A DNA stretch of 64,000 nucleotides, taken from NCBI GenBank assembly GCA_047967505.1, contig CM106540.1; one strand, 5' to 3'. The DNA is from Dipteris shenzhenensis. Lineage: Eukaryota > Polypodiophyta > Polypodiopsida > Gleicheniales. A program made the translations under genes and the position numbers. The notes beneath the pieces were generated by a model. It was not told where the DNA came from. It searched no databases and was given only the letters and a program-made list of their open reading frames with translations. Below are positions 21,298-32,777 of this stretch, one piece after another; position 1 is the stretch's first letter; each line of letters opens with the position of its first letter.

Positions 21298-23535
21298 ATG
21301 GGTTCTGGCCGGGTCGACGAGGTTACAGCATTGCTACTGTTCCTAGCAGTGATCGTCTCTGGAAGATCGGGATTCTGCAGCATGGAGTTCAATTGGACGA
21401 GTGCTTCTTCTGATTTGCTGGAGCTCTTCGGGCATGCTAACATAGACAGCAACAACATGCAGCTCTCCCTCACTAAAGACATAGCAAGCATCAACGCAAA
21501 CAGCCCCCTTTACAACGTCAATGACATCCACCTGCTTTACCTCAACAAAACTGGTCAGGTACTCTACCGCCATCCCGTTCGCCTCCTCGACCCTGCTACT
21601 AACGCGTCTGCCTCCTTCAGCACGTCCTTCACCTTCCGGATCACCAGCAGACAGACATATGGCGATAGCGGCGATGGTGTTGCATTCATGATCATCCCAA
21701 GTAAAGTCTCAGACGCAACTTTACCCTTGCGATCGGGTAAATACCTAGGTCTGATGTACGGGGATGCACGACCAGATCCAAGACGCCATTTCGTCGCTGT
21801 GGAGTTTGACACTTACCAGAATGTCGATCTGAACGACTCATCTTCTAGCCATGTTGGGATTGATATCAATACGGTTGTATCCTTACACTCAGTTGACATT
21901 GGACAGTCACATGGTCTCGCTGATCTCGATTTGTATTCCAACTACACGTTCACGGCTTGGGTTGATTACTCCAGCACTTGGCATCTCCTAGAAGTCAGGA
22001 TGGCTCGGCATGCATCGTCTGATCCAAATGAGAAGGTCGGCAAGCCATATTCTGCACTGCTAACTACGGAGTATGATCTTTCCACTGTCTTCCTGGAGAA
22101 TATGTACTTTGGATTTTCTGCAGCGACAGGAGTCGTCTATGAAGGTCATACTCTCTTGGCTTGGAATTTTTCAATCAGTGGCCCAGAAGCCCGTTCAGAA
22201 ATTTTTCTGAATGGTTCGCATTGTGGGCTAGAAATCTGCCCGTCTGCTTCCGCGGCCAGTGTAGCTGCATCACATAGGACCTGCAGGTCTTGTAAAGCAA
22301 GAGTCGCGGTTCTTTCAGCTGTGATCGTAACCGTTTTTGTAGCTGCTTGTATAGGCGTGGCCGCGGTGTTAAGATGTAGGAGGATATCACAGCGGCGAGA
22401 AAGAGAATTCATCTATACGGATTGCATCGATGGCGGTCCTCGCCGCCACAGCTACAAAGAGTTGAGCAGAGCCACTCGCAACTTCAGCGAGAAACTGCTG
22501 CTGGGTCGTGGTGCATTTGGCTGGGTATATCAAGGTTTCTTGGGGTCTAACGAGGGGACAGTGGTGGCAGTTAAGAGGTTGATGCAGTTTGAACCACAAG
22601 GGGAAAAAGGATTCCGCTCGGAAATCTTTATTATCAGCCGTCTCCGCCATAAGAACCTTTTGCCGCTGCGTGGGTGGTGCTATGAAAACGGGACTGCACT
22701 CTTGGTCTACGAATATATGCCCAATGGAAGTCTAGACAAATACCTGTTCCAACACAGTCCTCAGATCGGTATCCTGACTTGGGAGGTGAGATACAACATC
22801 TTACTAGGGATAGCTAGCGTTTTGGAGTATCTGCACGAAGGACCCGAATCATGTGTTCTCCACAGGGATGTGAAATCAGCAAACGTGCTGCTAGATGCGG
22901 AATTTAACCCTCGCTTGGGGGACTTTGGGCTTGCGCGCTTGATCCAACGTGATCAGTGTGCAAGCATGACAGCCGCAGGAACGGCTGGGTACATGGCCCC
23001 CGAGGTTCCGGCCACGGGCAAGGTGACCGATCGAGCAGACGTGTTTAGCTTCGGAGTGGTAGCGTTAGAAGTGGTGTGTGGGAGGAAAGTGCTGGATTAC
23101 AATCTGCAACCAGAGGAGAGGCTGTTGCTACAGTGGGTATGGCAGCTTCAAGAAGGTAACGAGCTGCTGGAAGCGGTAGATAAAAGGCTGTGCGAGGGGA
23201 TGAGCTTCTTTGAGAGTGAGGTAAGATGCGTTCTACATGCTGCACTGTGGTGCTGCCAGCCGGTGCCGGAAGCAAGACCGAGGATGAGGCAAGTGCACCA
23301 GTGGTTGAGGGATGTAAGGATCGTGGAGCTACCGAGCTCGAGGCCAGTGCAGCTGGAGCTCCAGTGTGCTGTGGGTTTTGGAGCTCCCGAGCTGGCTATG
23401 GCTGCCGCGATGGCCTTCAACGACATGGCGCCCGCTACTGCTTCGTTTGACACTGCTTCTGCTTCTTCTCTGTTTTCATCGTCATCCTCTTCGTTTGCCT
23501 CACCGCAATGCAGATCAAACAGCAGATTGATCTAA
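21298..23535 (+). CDS. L-type lectin receptor-like kinase
   Basis: A plasma-membrane receptor kinase of the legume-lectin class: an extracellular lectin-like domain coupled to a cytoplasmic Ser/Thr kinase, a family acting in pathogen and wound sensing and in development. I start it at 21298 (745 residues) because this ATG directly precedes a signal peptide (hydrophobic core TALLLFLAVIVSG, cleavage near residue 28). Legume lectin domain ~29-295 with 'VEFDTYQN' (168-175) and 'DLNDSSSSHVGID' at the metal site. Transmembrane helix ~336-360, followed by basic residues. Kinase ~395-670: glycine loop LGRGAFGWV (402-410), VAVK with Lys426, HRD at 522-524 with Lys526, DFG at 542-544, APE at 567-569, all catalytic residues intact (RD type). 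The C-terminal tail is Ser/Ala-rich. No intron or frameshift, as is usual for this family. It is the only apparently functional gene in the window; the ligand is unknown. Confidence 0.93.
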   Translation: MGSGRVDEVTALLLFLAVIVSGRSGFCSMEFNWTSASSDLLELFGHANIDSNNMQLSLTKDIASINANSPLYNVNDIHLLYLNKTGQVLYRHPVRLLDPATNASASFSTSFTFRITSRQTYGDSGDGVAFMIIPSKVSDATLPLRSGKYLGLMYGDARPDPRRHFVAVEFDTYQNVDLNDSSSSHVGIDINTVVSLHSVDIGQSHGLADLDLYSNYTFTAWVDYSSTWHLLEVRMARHASSDPNEKVGKPYSALLTTEYDLSTVFLENMYFGFSAATGVVYEGHTLLAWNFSISGPEARSEIFLNGSHCGLEICPSASAASVAASHRTCRSCKARVAVLSAVIVTVFVAACIGVAAVLRCRRISQRREREFIYTDCIDGGPRRHSYKELSRATRNFSEKLLLGRGAFGWVYQGFLGSNEGTVVAVKRLMQFEPQGEKGFRSEIFIISRLRHKNLLPLRGWCYENGTALLVYEYMPNGSLDKYLFQHSPQIGILTWEVRYNILLGIASVLEYLHEGPESCVLHRDVKSANVLLDAEFNPRLGDFGLARLIQRDQCASMTAAGTAGYMAPEVPATGKVTDRADVFSFGVVALEVVCGRKVLDYNLQPEERLLLQWVWQLQEGNELLEAVDKRLCEGMSFFESEVRCVLHAALWCCQPVPEARPRMRQVHQWLRDVRIVELPSSRPVQLELQCAVGFGAPELAMAAAMAFNDMAPATASFDTASASSLFSSSSSSFASPQCRSNSRLI

Positions 23536-23662
23536 GGAATTTGCTGCCGCCGAGATGTATCTGTTCTCCGTCCCTCGCCTCAATTCAGATCAAACAGCAG
23601 ATTGATTTAAGGCAAATATTTGCTGCCGTCGAGCTCGATCTGTTTTCCATCTCTCGTCTTTG
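23511..23662 (+). repeat. 75-bp tandem duplication across kinase stop
   Basis: 'cagatcaaacagcagattga' starts at 23511 and again at 23586. The first unit holds the last codons and the stop of the kinase; the second repeats them with the stop conserved in the same frame (75 = 25 codons). Units differ by a few substitutions and a small insertion. Confidence 0.85.
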
Positions 23663-23776
23663 AAGTGGCAATGTTGTTCACCATATCTTAAACGTGTACG
23701 TTCAACAGTTCGCGGCCTCCATCTTATCTATTGGTCGTCGTGGACAATTGAGCTTCTTGACTTCCAAGCTCTGAAC

Positions 23777-23950
23777 ACCAAACATGTATATATCTGGCTA
23801 CAACGTTGCTTCATGATGCAGCAGCCTGAATGTGGCTAGCACATCTAGTTAAAGGACATCTACACCAAACATACATATATCCGGCTTGTTCATAACGTTG
23901 TTTCATGATGCAGCAGCCTGAATGTGGCTAACACATCTAGTTAAAGGAGA
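23777..23950. repeat. Tandem duplication downstream of kinase
   Basis: 'accaaacat.catatat' to 'cacatctagttaaagga' is duplicated (23777-23873 and 23874-23948) with minor differences. It could lie in the 3' UTR or just beyond. Confidence 0.8.
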
Positions 23951-26814
23951 GCTCTTTGGGACTTAATCCCCTTTTTGCCATGCAAAGGCAAAGCCATAGC
24001 GTTTGTATTTGGTTCTCTTCTTATGGCAATTGTGTAAGGGTCTTCAATGAATGCTATGATGGGATTTAAGGGTTAACCTTAGAGTGTCATAACCTAAGGG
24101 TGAGGTTGTCACATCTCCTTTAGCACACCTAGTGAAATTTTCACCTTGTTGTAATCACGCGTACGTCTTGCTTTTGGGTTTAATCAACTGCTAATATGAT
24201 TTGGCTGTAAAAAAAAAAAAGCATAGACATCTCTATGATGCATCATGTCCGTCTCTAGGGGCATTCTTTAGGTGGTCTCAATAAGTAGCTCACTTTGTGG
24301 AGACAAATTTGGAGGGCCTTTAGGAGCATGATAATCCATTGTTGCATAACCAATTCGGTGTGCATGGTATACTGGTAAGTTTGGTAAGCACTTCCAATAC
24401 ATAACTTGGCTTGCTAGCAATCATGCTAAGTGTGGATATGTACACGAGGAAAAACAAGGGAGCTGCAAAAATGCTTGTAGGCACTCCCTTTGTGGTTAGA
24501 GTATATGTCAATTTGTATTTTCCAATTTAAGAACATATGGTCATTCTAGGACTCCCTCTATGGTTAGAGCATACATGGTTAGAGTATACATGGTTAGAGT
24601 AGACATCTATTTTCCAATTTAAGAACTTATGGTCATTCTAGGACTCCCTCTAACGTTAAAGCATACATGGTACATGATAATGTGTCTTCTCCAATTTCGA
24701 TCATTATTGTCACTCCAAAGAAAATTGTTTAGATTTAAAATTACCCCATAAGTAGGTCACCCCAACTTAATAAATTAAAAAAAAAAGCATTACTGACTTT
24801 TGTAATTGATATCTGATATAATATCATGTGAACAATCATGTGACTATTTTAGTGAAATTAAGGTCAATATACCATTCGAGGAAATCTTCAAGGAGCCAAC
24901 TCCCCCTAATCTTCCAGTAGCCTCTCCCATTGGCTACCTAACACCATCGCTTCCCCCTCAAATCCCATCTTGCCATCTGAGTTTTCCTCTGGATACACTC
25001 TGTTGCCTCCTAGCTTGTTGCGACTCCTTCCCACATCATTCTCACATCATTTCCATCCTTCCCATCTCTACATTTCCCTTCGCTCAACAGAATCTTGTGT
25101 CAATTTTGACCTCACTTTTCTCTCACTCCTAGTACTCCACCCCTTCGACTGGCGGTTGCATCAGGCAATACACTTTACAAAGCAAGCTACAATAATAGAC
25201 GTGGGAAGTTCACTGATTTGACATGTACGAGTCTGCGTCACTATTTTATCCATGATTCCAATACAAAGGTTGAGCCAAGAATGTTGTCATTAACATGATT
25301 CATAATTTGGAAAGCTTGATATGCTCGCTTGGTTTGATTAGATCGTTACTATCCTTGAGACAAACCAACGTTCCATAGTTAATTAGGTTTGCCACATTTA
25401 TATGGAAATTCAGCTTGATAAGTGGAAACTAATACAAAACCCATGGCTTGCCATGGATAAGATTAGCCATGAGAATGGCAACAGAAGGATAGTCACAAAT
25501 GAGGTCCCTACATGCTATCAATTTGTCTATCTTGAGTACTCATGTTCTTTGTCCATTAGGATGTTTAGTTGCAAAAATACATAGTTGTTAGTATCCGTTT
25601 CTTTGCTAAGTAAATCGCTATTAAAGATATAGATCTACGATGACCAATTGCTACCTTTTGCTAAACCTTCGAATCTATCAACATGACATCTAGTAATAAG
25701 TTGCTACCATGATCAATGTTGAAACATTGGTAAGATCCATCTCAAAAGGAACTTTCTCATACCATGAAAATGGCTATTGCATACTATACCAGGCCTTTGA
25801 ATAAGAAATGTCATATCTTGTCTCATTTTGGTATTCTTCTTCGGCCTTCCTATGTTCACAAGAGCGTAAGATGTGTGATTTGTAGAGGATAGGCCCATTC
25901 ATTATTTCAAAAAATATACATCTTGAATGTAATATCATAATCATATTTGATCTATATTGTGTCAGCTCTAACGTGGCTTCCTTGAAACTTTTCCCCAATG
26001 TTGACACAAATTTAACACTAGTTTGGTAGCATATTAACAGGACATAAAAGTGTCCTTTTGGCAAAAAATCACATCTTGTTGTAGATATGTTTGTTCGTGA
26101 TTTCCTCTCTTCAGCTTAAGGTAGACTCATAGGACTACTATCTAAAAATATAAGGAGCACATAAAACTATCACATGTGATTACAAAATGCTCACAAATGT
26201 ACGGTAACACAGTCTTTCACCTAGACAATACTCAGATTTGAAACTTTATCTAGCATGCTTGAAAATAAAATTAAATTTCAAGGAGCTAGCATTTTTTACA
26301 AAGTGTCTATAAGTATATCAAACACTTAAGAGTGATAAAAAATTATTTAAATATCATTTTGGTAAGATTAATTTATCAATTAACAAGAGTGGTTAGCCTA
26401 GTAGGTTGCATTATAAGTTGCATTTCATAAATAAGCAACTTTATATACTACACATAATAGCCACAAAGCATCATATCTTAAGTTTAACAATATTATATCA
26501 TAAGGGAAAGTCACCACATCAGAATAAAGGCTAAAACTAAAAGAGATTAAGTGCTCCTAATATCCACTACCAAAACAGGTTCTGCATTAAATCTCACTTT
26601 TATAGTTTTGAATTATCATGTATATAAGTAATTTGCATATAACTTTTTTAAAATTGTATAACTCATTCATGATTAGAGGCACTCTCTATAGGTATAATTT
26701 AAACATATGAAGATTCTTATGATATCCATTAACCCTTGTATCTTGAATTTAGCATAAATTATAGCATAAGAAATAATCAATATACTTTTTGAATTTGGTG
26801 TTCTACATGACATT
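23951..26814. other. Anonymous AT-rich intergenic region
   Basis: No gene recognised. A duplicated segment around 'ttttccaatttaagaac' (24515-24580 and 24609-24652) contains the small tandem 'tacatggttagagta'. A poly-A run at 24207-24219 and another at 24778-24786 could mark retroposed 3' ends. Frames at 24806-26064 are short and lack known motifs. Confidence 0.5.
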
Positions 26815-27065
26815 AAGTGAAGAGAGAGTGAAGGGGGATGGAGTGGCAAACACAAAGGCACTACAAAGAAGACAAGATAACACACAAAGACACTCTTGAA
26901 AGAGAAGAGGGAGCTTGTATTCCAAACTTGTGCATACAAAAATGAAGACCAAAGTCAACCATTTGGCCTTTAATACAAGTCACCTTTTGAAGGGAGGGCC
27001 AACCCTTTTCCTTTTAGCACTCTCCGTTTCTTTACATTAAAAGGCTCTTGGTCCCGTAGGGTGCC
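26815..27065 (-). repeat. LTR-like repeat, inverted copy
   Basis: Reverse complement of about 16020-16270, including the degenerate TATA segment (read as 'cttgtattaaaggcc') and 'ttgtatgcacaagtttggaa'. Neither a paired copy nor a coding interior directly adjoins it, so it may be a solo or truncated LTR. Confidence 0.7.
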
Positions 27066-27659
27066 AAGGCATATTTGCTATCCTTTCCATCTCTCCCCTA
27101 CTATTCCATTCCTTGTGTAAGAAATAGCACTTGTGTTAACCATATTAGAGCGCTAAATAGCACTTGTGTTAGCCTCAAAACTTCAAGGCTGAAGCTATTT
27201 GGGGCTCAAACCCCTTGTATGAGGGTCAAAACCTGGAGTGGCAAGGCCAATCTTGGGCTACTTGCAGCTTGACTCCCATGAGGCACATAACCGCACTTAA
27301 CAACATTTTGTGGCAATTTGCAGCTGGGATCTACAATCTGTGATGGTTTGGGGTCCTAATAAAAATTGCAATGCTGGTGTAAACTAAACCACTCAAAAGC
27401 AACGTGCAACATGCAACATCATTAACGTTTCTAAATAACTTCCGATCCTTTGAAAACTACTAACTTTTCAAGTTAATGGTATATTACAGCGAGTAATTTG
27501 TGATCTCGCGTTATAATCCACTACTATAGCAATCACTACGTGATCTACTATTATAAAGCGAATTTCGTAATGTCACTATCGACTGTCAATCTATTAGCTA
27601 GTGGAGGCAAAAACAGAAAACATATAACAGCATCACATAACCAAGATGATCTAGATCAA
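27066..27659. other. Anonymous stretch
   Basis: No gene recognised. A short direct repeat, 'tagcacttgtgtta', occurs at ~27124 and ~27160. Confidence 0.4.
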
Positions 27660-28285
27660 CTTTGCCAATCACACATCCAGTTGGAAAGAGTTTTATTGAG
27701 AGAAACCGACCGACAAAAGTGGACCATCATCCGGCTAAAACCTAACTCTATTGACACCTATGTACATAGATAGATATTATATATAAGAAGATCAAAGCGG
27801 GGAGGGCCAACTGGCAGATGCGAGTCATCACTCGACTTCGATCTTTAATGTTACACACACATCAATCGAGGCGAGATGAATCCGATCGACCGAAGCAGAT
27901 CATCTCCTAGACTGGCTGAGACATAAACAAGCATCTCTCCCTCTCTCTCTTTTACCCTACCTCTCTCTATTTTCCTCTCTCTTTTACTCTCCCTCTCTCT
28001 CTTTTACTCTCTTTTGCTCTCTCTCTCTCTCTTTTACTCTCTTTTACTCTCCCTCTCTTTCATCTCTCTCTTTTACTCTCCCTCCCTCTCTTTCTACTTT
28101 GCCGATCACACATTTAGCTGGAAAGATTACTATCAAGGTGAACCAACTGGCAAAAGCGAGTCATACTCAGATATACCAACCAGCTCTACTCATGCACATG
28201 CCCACACAAACCAACATACACACATATATAAATTGGATCAAAGTAGGATAATTTCAACCGACCAAAGCAAGCCTCGATCCCATTA

Positions 28286-28343
<58 letters not shown>
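27660..28343. repeat. Microsatellite cluster with duplicated segment
   Basis: (CT)-rich blocks at 27937-28095 and (CT)n then (CA)n at 28285-28343. A segment around 'gccgatcacacatttagctggaaag' (28098 on; quoted in variants) repeats 27662-27720. The 28014-28490 frame is simple-sequence translation. Confidence 0.8.
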
Positions 28344-28345
<2 letters not shown>

Positions 28346-28379
28346 CACACACATTTTCTCTGCCTGTCCAGATGTGATA

Positions 28380-28885
28380 TGTTTAAAAACTGATCTTGGA
28401 TGTGGGAGAAATGGCCAAGGTCCCCTCATCATCCTTTGGATTTATCCTCAACCAAGATCCAAGATTGGTTTTAAAACCAATCTAGTCTAAGGATGAAATC
28501 TGACGGAGGGTGAGGGGACCTTGGCCATTTGTCCCACATATGAAATTGGTTTAGAACCAATCTTGGATGTTGGATGAATGGCCAAGGTCCTCTCATCCTC
28601 CTTTGTCTTTCTTCCCACATCCAAGATCGATTTTAGGTGGTTGAAAATTGTTTTGCTTCATTATATACTTGAATTAGACTATGTTTTGTCTTCTTTTAGT
28701 AGTAGCAAAAAGGGGGCTCACTGCTTGGGATGAATTGGGATGAGGATGAAAGGCGAAGTAGGATGAGGGGCCCTGGCCATTCATAAGTTTTAGAACTAAT
28801 CTTGGATGTGGGATGAATGGCCAAGGTCACCCCATCCTCCTTCGGCTTTCATCCACATCCAAGATTAGTTTTAAAATCTATCTTG
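28380..28885. repeat. Foldback (inverted repeat) cluster
   Basis: The motif 'aatcttggatgtgggatga' with 'atggccaaggtcccctcatc' occurs in direct and inverted form at about 28390, 28520 (inverted), 28555, 28750 (inverted) and 28800. Neighbouring copies can pair into hairpins of 50-100 bp arms. I see no target duplication that would define an element. Confidence 0.65.
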
Positions 28886-29099
28886 GTGAATTTCAACTTT
28901 CCAAATTTGACATTCATATTTGAAATTAAAAAATTAAAACCCATCTTCGTAAATTTTGACTTTCAATTAAGAGTAATTTAAATGATGACATTTCATATTT
29001 GAAATTTGAAATTCATTTTTTGATGTACAAAAACTCCCTAAGCTTGTACTATACTCCTTCCATGGCCGCAATCGTTGAAGTAAATCATGAAGCCTAATC

Positions 29100-29950
29100 A
29101 CCTCTAGTCATTGGTTACCCTGCATTTGGAGATTGTACTCTGTGGATGTTAACCTGCCCCTCGTCTTGTTGCTGAGCCACCCTTGAATTAGCTGTGCTAG
29201 AGGAGTTGGGTGGAGAGGATGGTATGGAGGACTATGTAGCGGTCCTCCATATCGAGTGAGGTACGAATGGAACTTCCAAAAGTGTAGGTATGGAGTTAGC
29301 CGAGTGAGGTACAAATGGAACTTCCAAAACTGGGTGGCTGCATGTCCTTGTACGTGCAGATGTGGTGGCCGTAGAGATTGCGGATACGGAGGTCCTGAAA
29401 CTGCATGGGACCGATGTCGGGGTTGAAGATGCATCTTGCACTATCAACTCCTCAAAGCGCCGCATAAACTACTGTGCTATGGTAGTGGAGGGTATAATCA
29501 TGCCTCTTGTATGCGTAGTGAGAGTTGATGGTGCATGCATCTAGTTGTTGGAGCCATGCCTCCCCAAGTGGCAAGTATGTTTGTGGGTGCACGATTTTGT
29601 ACTCCCCTTGTGTTGGAGCCGGGGTGTGCTTTCTTAACATCTTTGAGGGGGGCATGCTTGCTATTGTCAGACCCTCTTGGGTGGGTTTTTGCACAGATAC
29701 TTCCTTCGCTTGTAAATCTTAAATTGGAAATTCGAAGGGCATGCGGATCATGGTCGAGGGCATACTTTGAGAGTCGGAGGGATCGGTGGCTTGCGGAATA
29801 GGAGGTCAGGGGTGCAGTCCAAGCTTCATCTCAAACTCGAAGAATTCATTCTCTGGATCCATTGGGAAGAATGAAGGCAACTGAGTGATGAAGGAATCAT
29901 TGGAAGAGGAGGAGTTTGAGGACATATATTGATTGATGGCTTGCTGTGTG
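29100..29950 (-). pseudogene. Decayed coding segment, same family as 14-15.8 kb
   Basis: Read on the minus strand from a Ser/Asn-rich start near 29920, this runs through 'SFFPMDPENEFFEFEMKLGL', then stops, then 'EYKIVHPQTYLPLGEAWLQQ' and a block matching 15540-15700 ('LQPRH.....RGP', 'FWKFHLYLTR'). The 'FWKF..YLTR' block is itself tandemly duplicated near 29265-29330. Several stops break it. I do not recognise a domain. DNA-level similarity to the interior of the 13.5-16.5 kb unit makes it another remnant of that unclassified element. Confidence 0.45.
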
Positions 29951-30084
29951 GAAGAGGGCAGGGGCTAGAAGATTTTTGACAGAGTTTGGAGGCAACTGCT
30001 ATGGTGACAACCCGGTGGGATAGGGCTCCTTTATATAGATTTTGCTATCCCCACAATCGGCGGTATGGCATAAGGCGATAGTCG

Positions 30085-30330
30085 ATGGGGTACTGTTATG
30101 GCACTGACCGATGTGATAATTGGATGGTGATGGTTGGCGGGATCTACGGATGGTGACGGTTGGCAGGGTACTATTATGGTTACAAAAAGCACGATAATCA
30201 GATGGTGACGGTTGGCGAGATAGCGCTATAGTGCGGTCAGTGGGATAGTGTTATAGCGATGGTTAGTGGGATAGTGCTATAGTGATGGTTGGTGGGATAG
30301 TGCTATAGTGATGATTGACGGGATATTGTC
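30085..30330. repeat. ~28-bp minisatellite
   Basis: Units of 'gatggttggtgggatagt' plus 'gctatagt' and variants, about eight in tandem, most regular at 30235-30330. Confidence 0.8.
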
Positions 30331-30371
30331 TAAGGAGTATAAGGAAAGGGAAAGAGGGGGGAAAGTGGGAA

Positions 30372-30373
<2 letters not shown>

Positions 30374-30408
<35 letters not shown>
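30374..30408. repeat. (GA)n microsatellite
   Basis: Uninterrupted GA run. The minus frame 30277-30462 is its translation. Confidence 0.95.
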
Positions 30409-30411
<3 letters not shown>

Positions 30412-30686
30412 GGGTGAGGTGTACAAGTGAAGCAAGGGGAGGACTGTGAGGTCAGCGTGCAAAATTACAAAAAATACAGAAGGGACGTACTGACCCTAAT
30501 CACCTTGTGCTAACCGTGGATACGTGTGGGTGTAAGTGCAAGGAAGTCACTTGTGGGTTGTGGGTGCATCGACGGGTGATATGCCTACCGTACTGACTCA
30601 CCTAGGCCTGGACTCAATGATCATGTGGAATGCAGTGGTGGCAGACATCGCGCTATCGTATAGCATGTTAACAACCATGTAGAGCA

Positions 30687-31283
30687 TTATGTCTTACCTT
30701 GGATGCCAATGGTACATTGGCATTGTGAGACGATTCCTTGTGGGATGATCCTTTGGTGTAGGATAAGCAGGCTCTTGGGTGACGGAGCCACCTTCGGCAC
30801 ATACACTTGTTCTTGTGAGTCAAGTGATGCCATTGGTGATGGTATGATCGCAACTACCTTTAACAGTTGGCCTTCGAGTTTGGAGGGAGGTTCTTGTGTA
30901 GCTCCCCTCATTGTAAGGGTTGGTTATTGTGTTGCTCCCCAGCTGTCTTTGGTGATCCTCGTGTTGAGTTGTATGATTTGTGGCACTAGGGCACGTTCAA
31001 GACTCTGGGGGTTGTTTATTGCAGTTGGTTCGATAGTAGGTTCTTGTGGTATTGCATCCAGGGTCGATACAGATTCTTGTGTAACCACCTTCAGAACCCT
31101 TACGGTTTGTGACTTGAACTTCGGCAGCCAGACGACCTGCTTGCCATTGTAACTATCTCGGCCTTCCAAGAGCTTGGTGGTGACCCAGCACTTGGGGGGA
31201 TGCTGCAGTTGAGGAGGTGAATTAGAGCTTGAAAGCCAAAGCACGGGATGGCGTTGTATCCTTCTTGGTAAAGATGCCTTCAA
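30687..31283 (-). pseudogene. Unidentified transposon-type reading frame
   Basis: Two minus-strand frames in the same phase (31283-30924, 30911-30687) are separated by one stop, giving about 199 residues. It is basic, with Pro/Gln-rich stretches, e.g. 'CWVTTKLLEGRDSYNGKQ'. It lies just downstream of a gypsy protease fragment on the same strand, so I infer it belongs to the same decayed retroelement. No known domain recognised. Confidence 0.35.
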
Positions 31284-31699
31284 AAGAGACGTCTCTGGAG
31301 TGATTAGGAACTCCTGCCCTGCTTGGATCCTTCCTGGTCATTGATTCCTATCGAAGTAGTGTTGAGTGTAGAGAATAGCCTCTTGTACTTGTTATTCACG
31401 ACCTTCCTGAGTGGGGGACAGCAATGGCAATGTAATGGGCAACTGCACTTGATTGCCACTGCGGTTGGTTTTCTATTCCTTTCGGTGTTGGACTTTCTTT
31501 GGAGGGTCGGTGTTTGGAGGGTTGGAGGTGGATGGAGGCTCAGGTCCCCACCCTCTCATAGAACTTCTTTATCTAAGGCTAGCGAGGGTCAGCAGAAGGA
31601 GCCACCAGACTTGGTTCACACAGTGAGATTACCATAGTTCTATCACCATTCATGAGGGAAGCTATCCTGGCTCGCTAATCGATTTGACAGTTCATGGCA

Positions 31700-31960
31700 T
31701 AAGACTAGGTCCTTGCCAATATGATATGTTCATTAGTTGATTCTATTGGGAGAACATAAAAGCGTATTTCTAGTGCGTGGCAAACAACGGTTAGACTTAA
31801 GTTCACAAAACCCAAAGTACTTATGAGTTGGCCATTGATAGGCCTTATTGAAGCGATGGTGAGGTTTAGGGGTACCTTAGCTTTTCCCATACCTCATGGG
31901 AGATGAAGTTGTGGCTCACTCCTGGATCCACGAGTGCTATGATGCACATGCGTGGACCTA
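31700..31960 (-). pseudogene. Ty3/gypsy aspartic protease fragment
   Basis: Minus strand reads 'ALVDPGVSHNFISHEVWEKL' then, in another frame, 'PLNLTIASIRPINGQL' and 'FYVLPIESTNEHIILAR'. This follows the order of retropepsin-like domains of gypsy elements: active-site loop normally D-S/T-G, here D-P-G at 31921-31931, then the I-L-G-R type flap end. The Ser/Thr replacement and frameshift mean it is inactive. It lies downstream of an integrase fragment, the reverse of gypsy order. Confidence 0.6.
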
Positions 31961-32119
31961 GTAGTTGAACATGAAACCTAGCTGGTCACTATCGTTAGTT
32001 CATCTGTTAGTCCTAGGTGTTCAAGCATTGCCTTAAGCAATGCCATATGATTACGCTCTCTAAGCTTAGCGTTATGTGCCTTGGCTTCTTTGATGGCCTG
32101 TCTTGGCTACCTCGACCTT

Positions 32120-32715
32120 GAGTTCTTTTTCTCTATGGATGGCTTGAAGGGGCTTGAAGGGTAGGCAGTGTGAGCGGCCCATAGTATCTCTTTAATTTGC
32201 TCCCATTAAGGTAGCCATCCATTTCTATTCCATAAGGGTGGCTATTCGGCATGCCCCTTCTGGAGTGATCTCTACCATGCAGTAGGGACCCATACCTTGA
32301 TACTTGAGATTGCACTTGGCATTGTGGATGCTATAGAGGAGTGCAAGATCACCCTCTACAAGGTCTTTGTTCTTGAGGTTGTGGTCAAGCCATTTTTTGC
32401 ATCAAGCCTTCTCCACTTGGAGGTAGTAGGCTGCACACAACCTTGTCTCATATAGCTTTTCAAGGTCAATTAAGCATTCTGCCAAGGCATTCTCAGTAAG
32501 GCTTTCTTTGACGGTAAGGTGGAGGCTAGGCACTACATACTCCATTGGCATCACTGCCTCCACCCCGAAGGCTAGGTTGAAGGGGGTGCAGTTCGTGGCC
32601 ACCTTGTAGGATGTTCTGTAAGCCCATAAGGCTGAAGTGAGCTTATGCTACCAGTTGGTAGGACTGGCCTCTATTGTGCAAGTTATGATCTTACACCAAG
32701 TTTTATTGGAGCTCT
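32120..32715 (-). pseudogene. Ty3/gypsy integrase C-terminal fragment
   Basis: Minus strand reads 'LTSALWAYRTSYKVATNCTP', 'LAFGVEAVMPMEYVVPSLHL', 'YLQVEKA', then 'GDLALLYSIHNAKCN', 'YQGMGPYCMVEITPEGACRI'. This is the classic end of a gypsy integrase (GVEAV-P-E core end, then the GPY/F module). Stops at ~32400 and 32240 and a frameshift break it. The catalytic core with D,D,E is not present upstream of 32715. Confidence 0.8.
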
Positions 32716-32777
32716 CACCCAAGCATAGTATGACGTTTACTTCCTATGTATAATCATGAATTCACTAGTGAGGACTG

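Noticed and set aside
21343-23453. Minus-strand frames opposite the kinase
   Set aside because: Shadows of a GC-rich coding sequence; the plus frame has every kinase and lectin motif.
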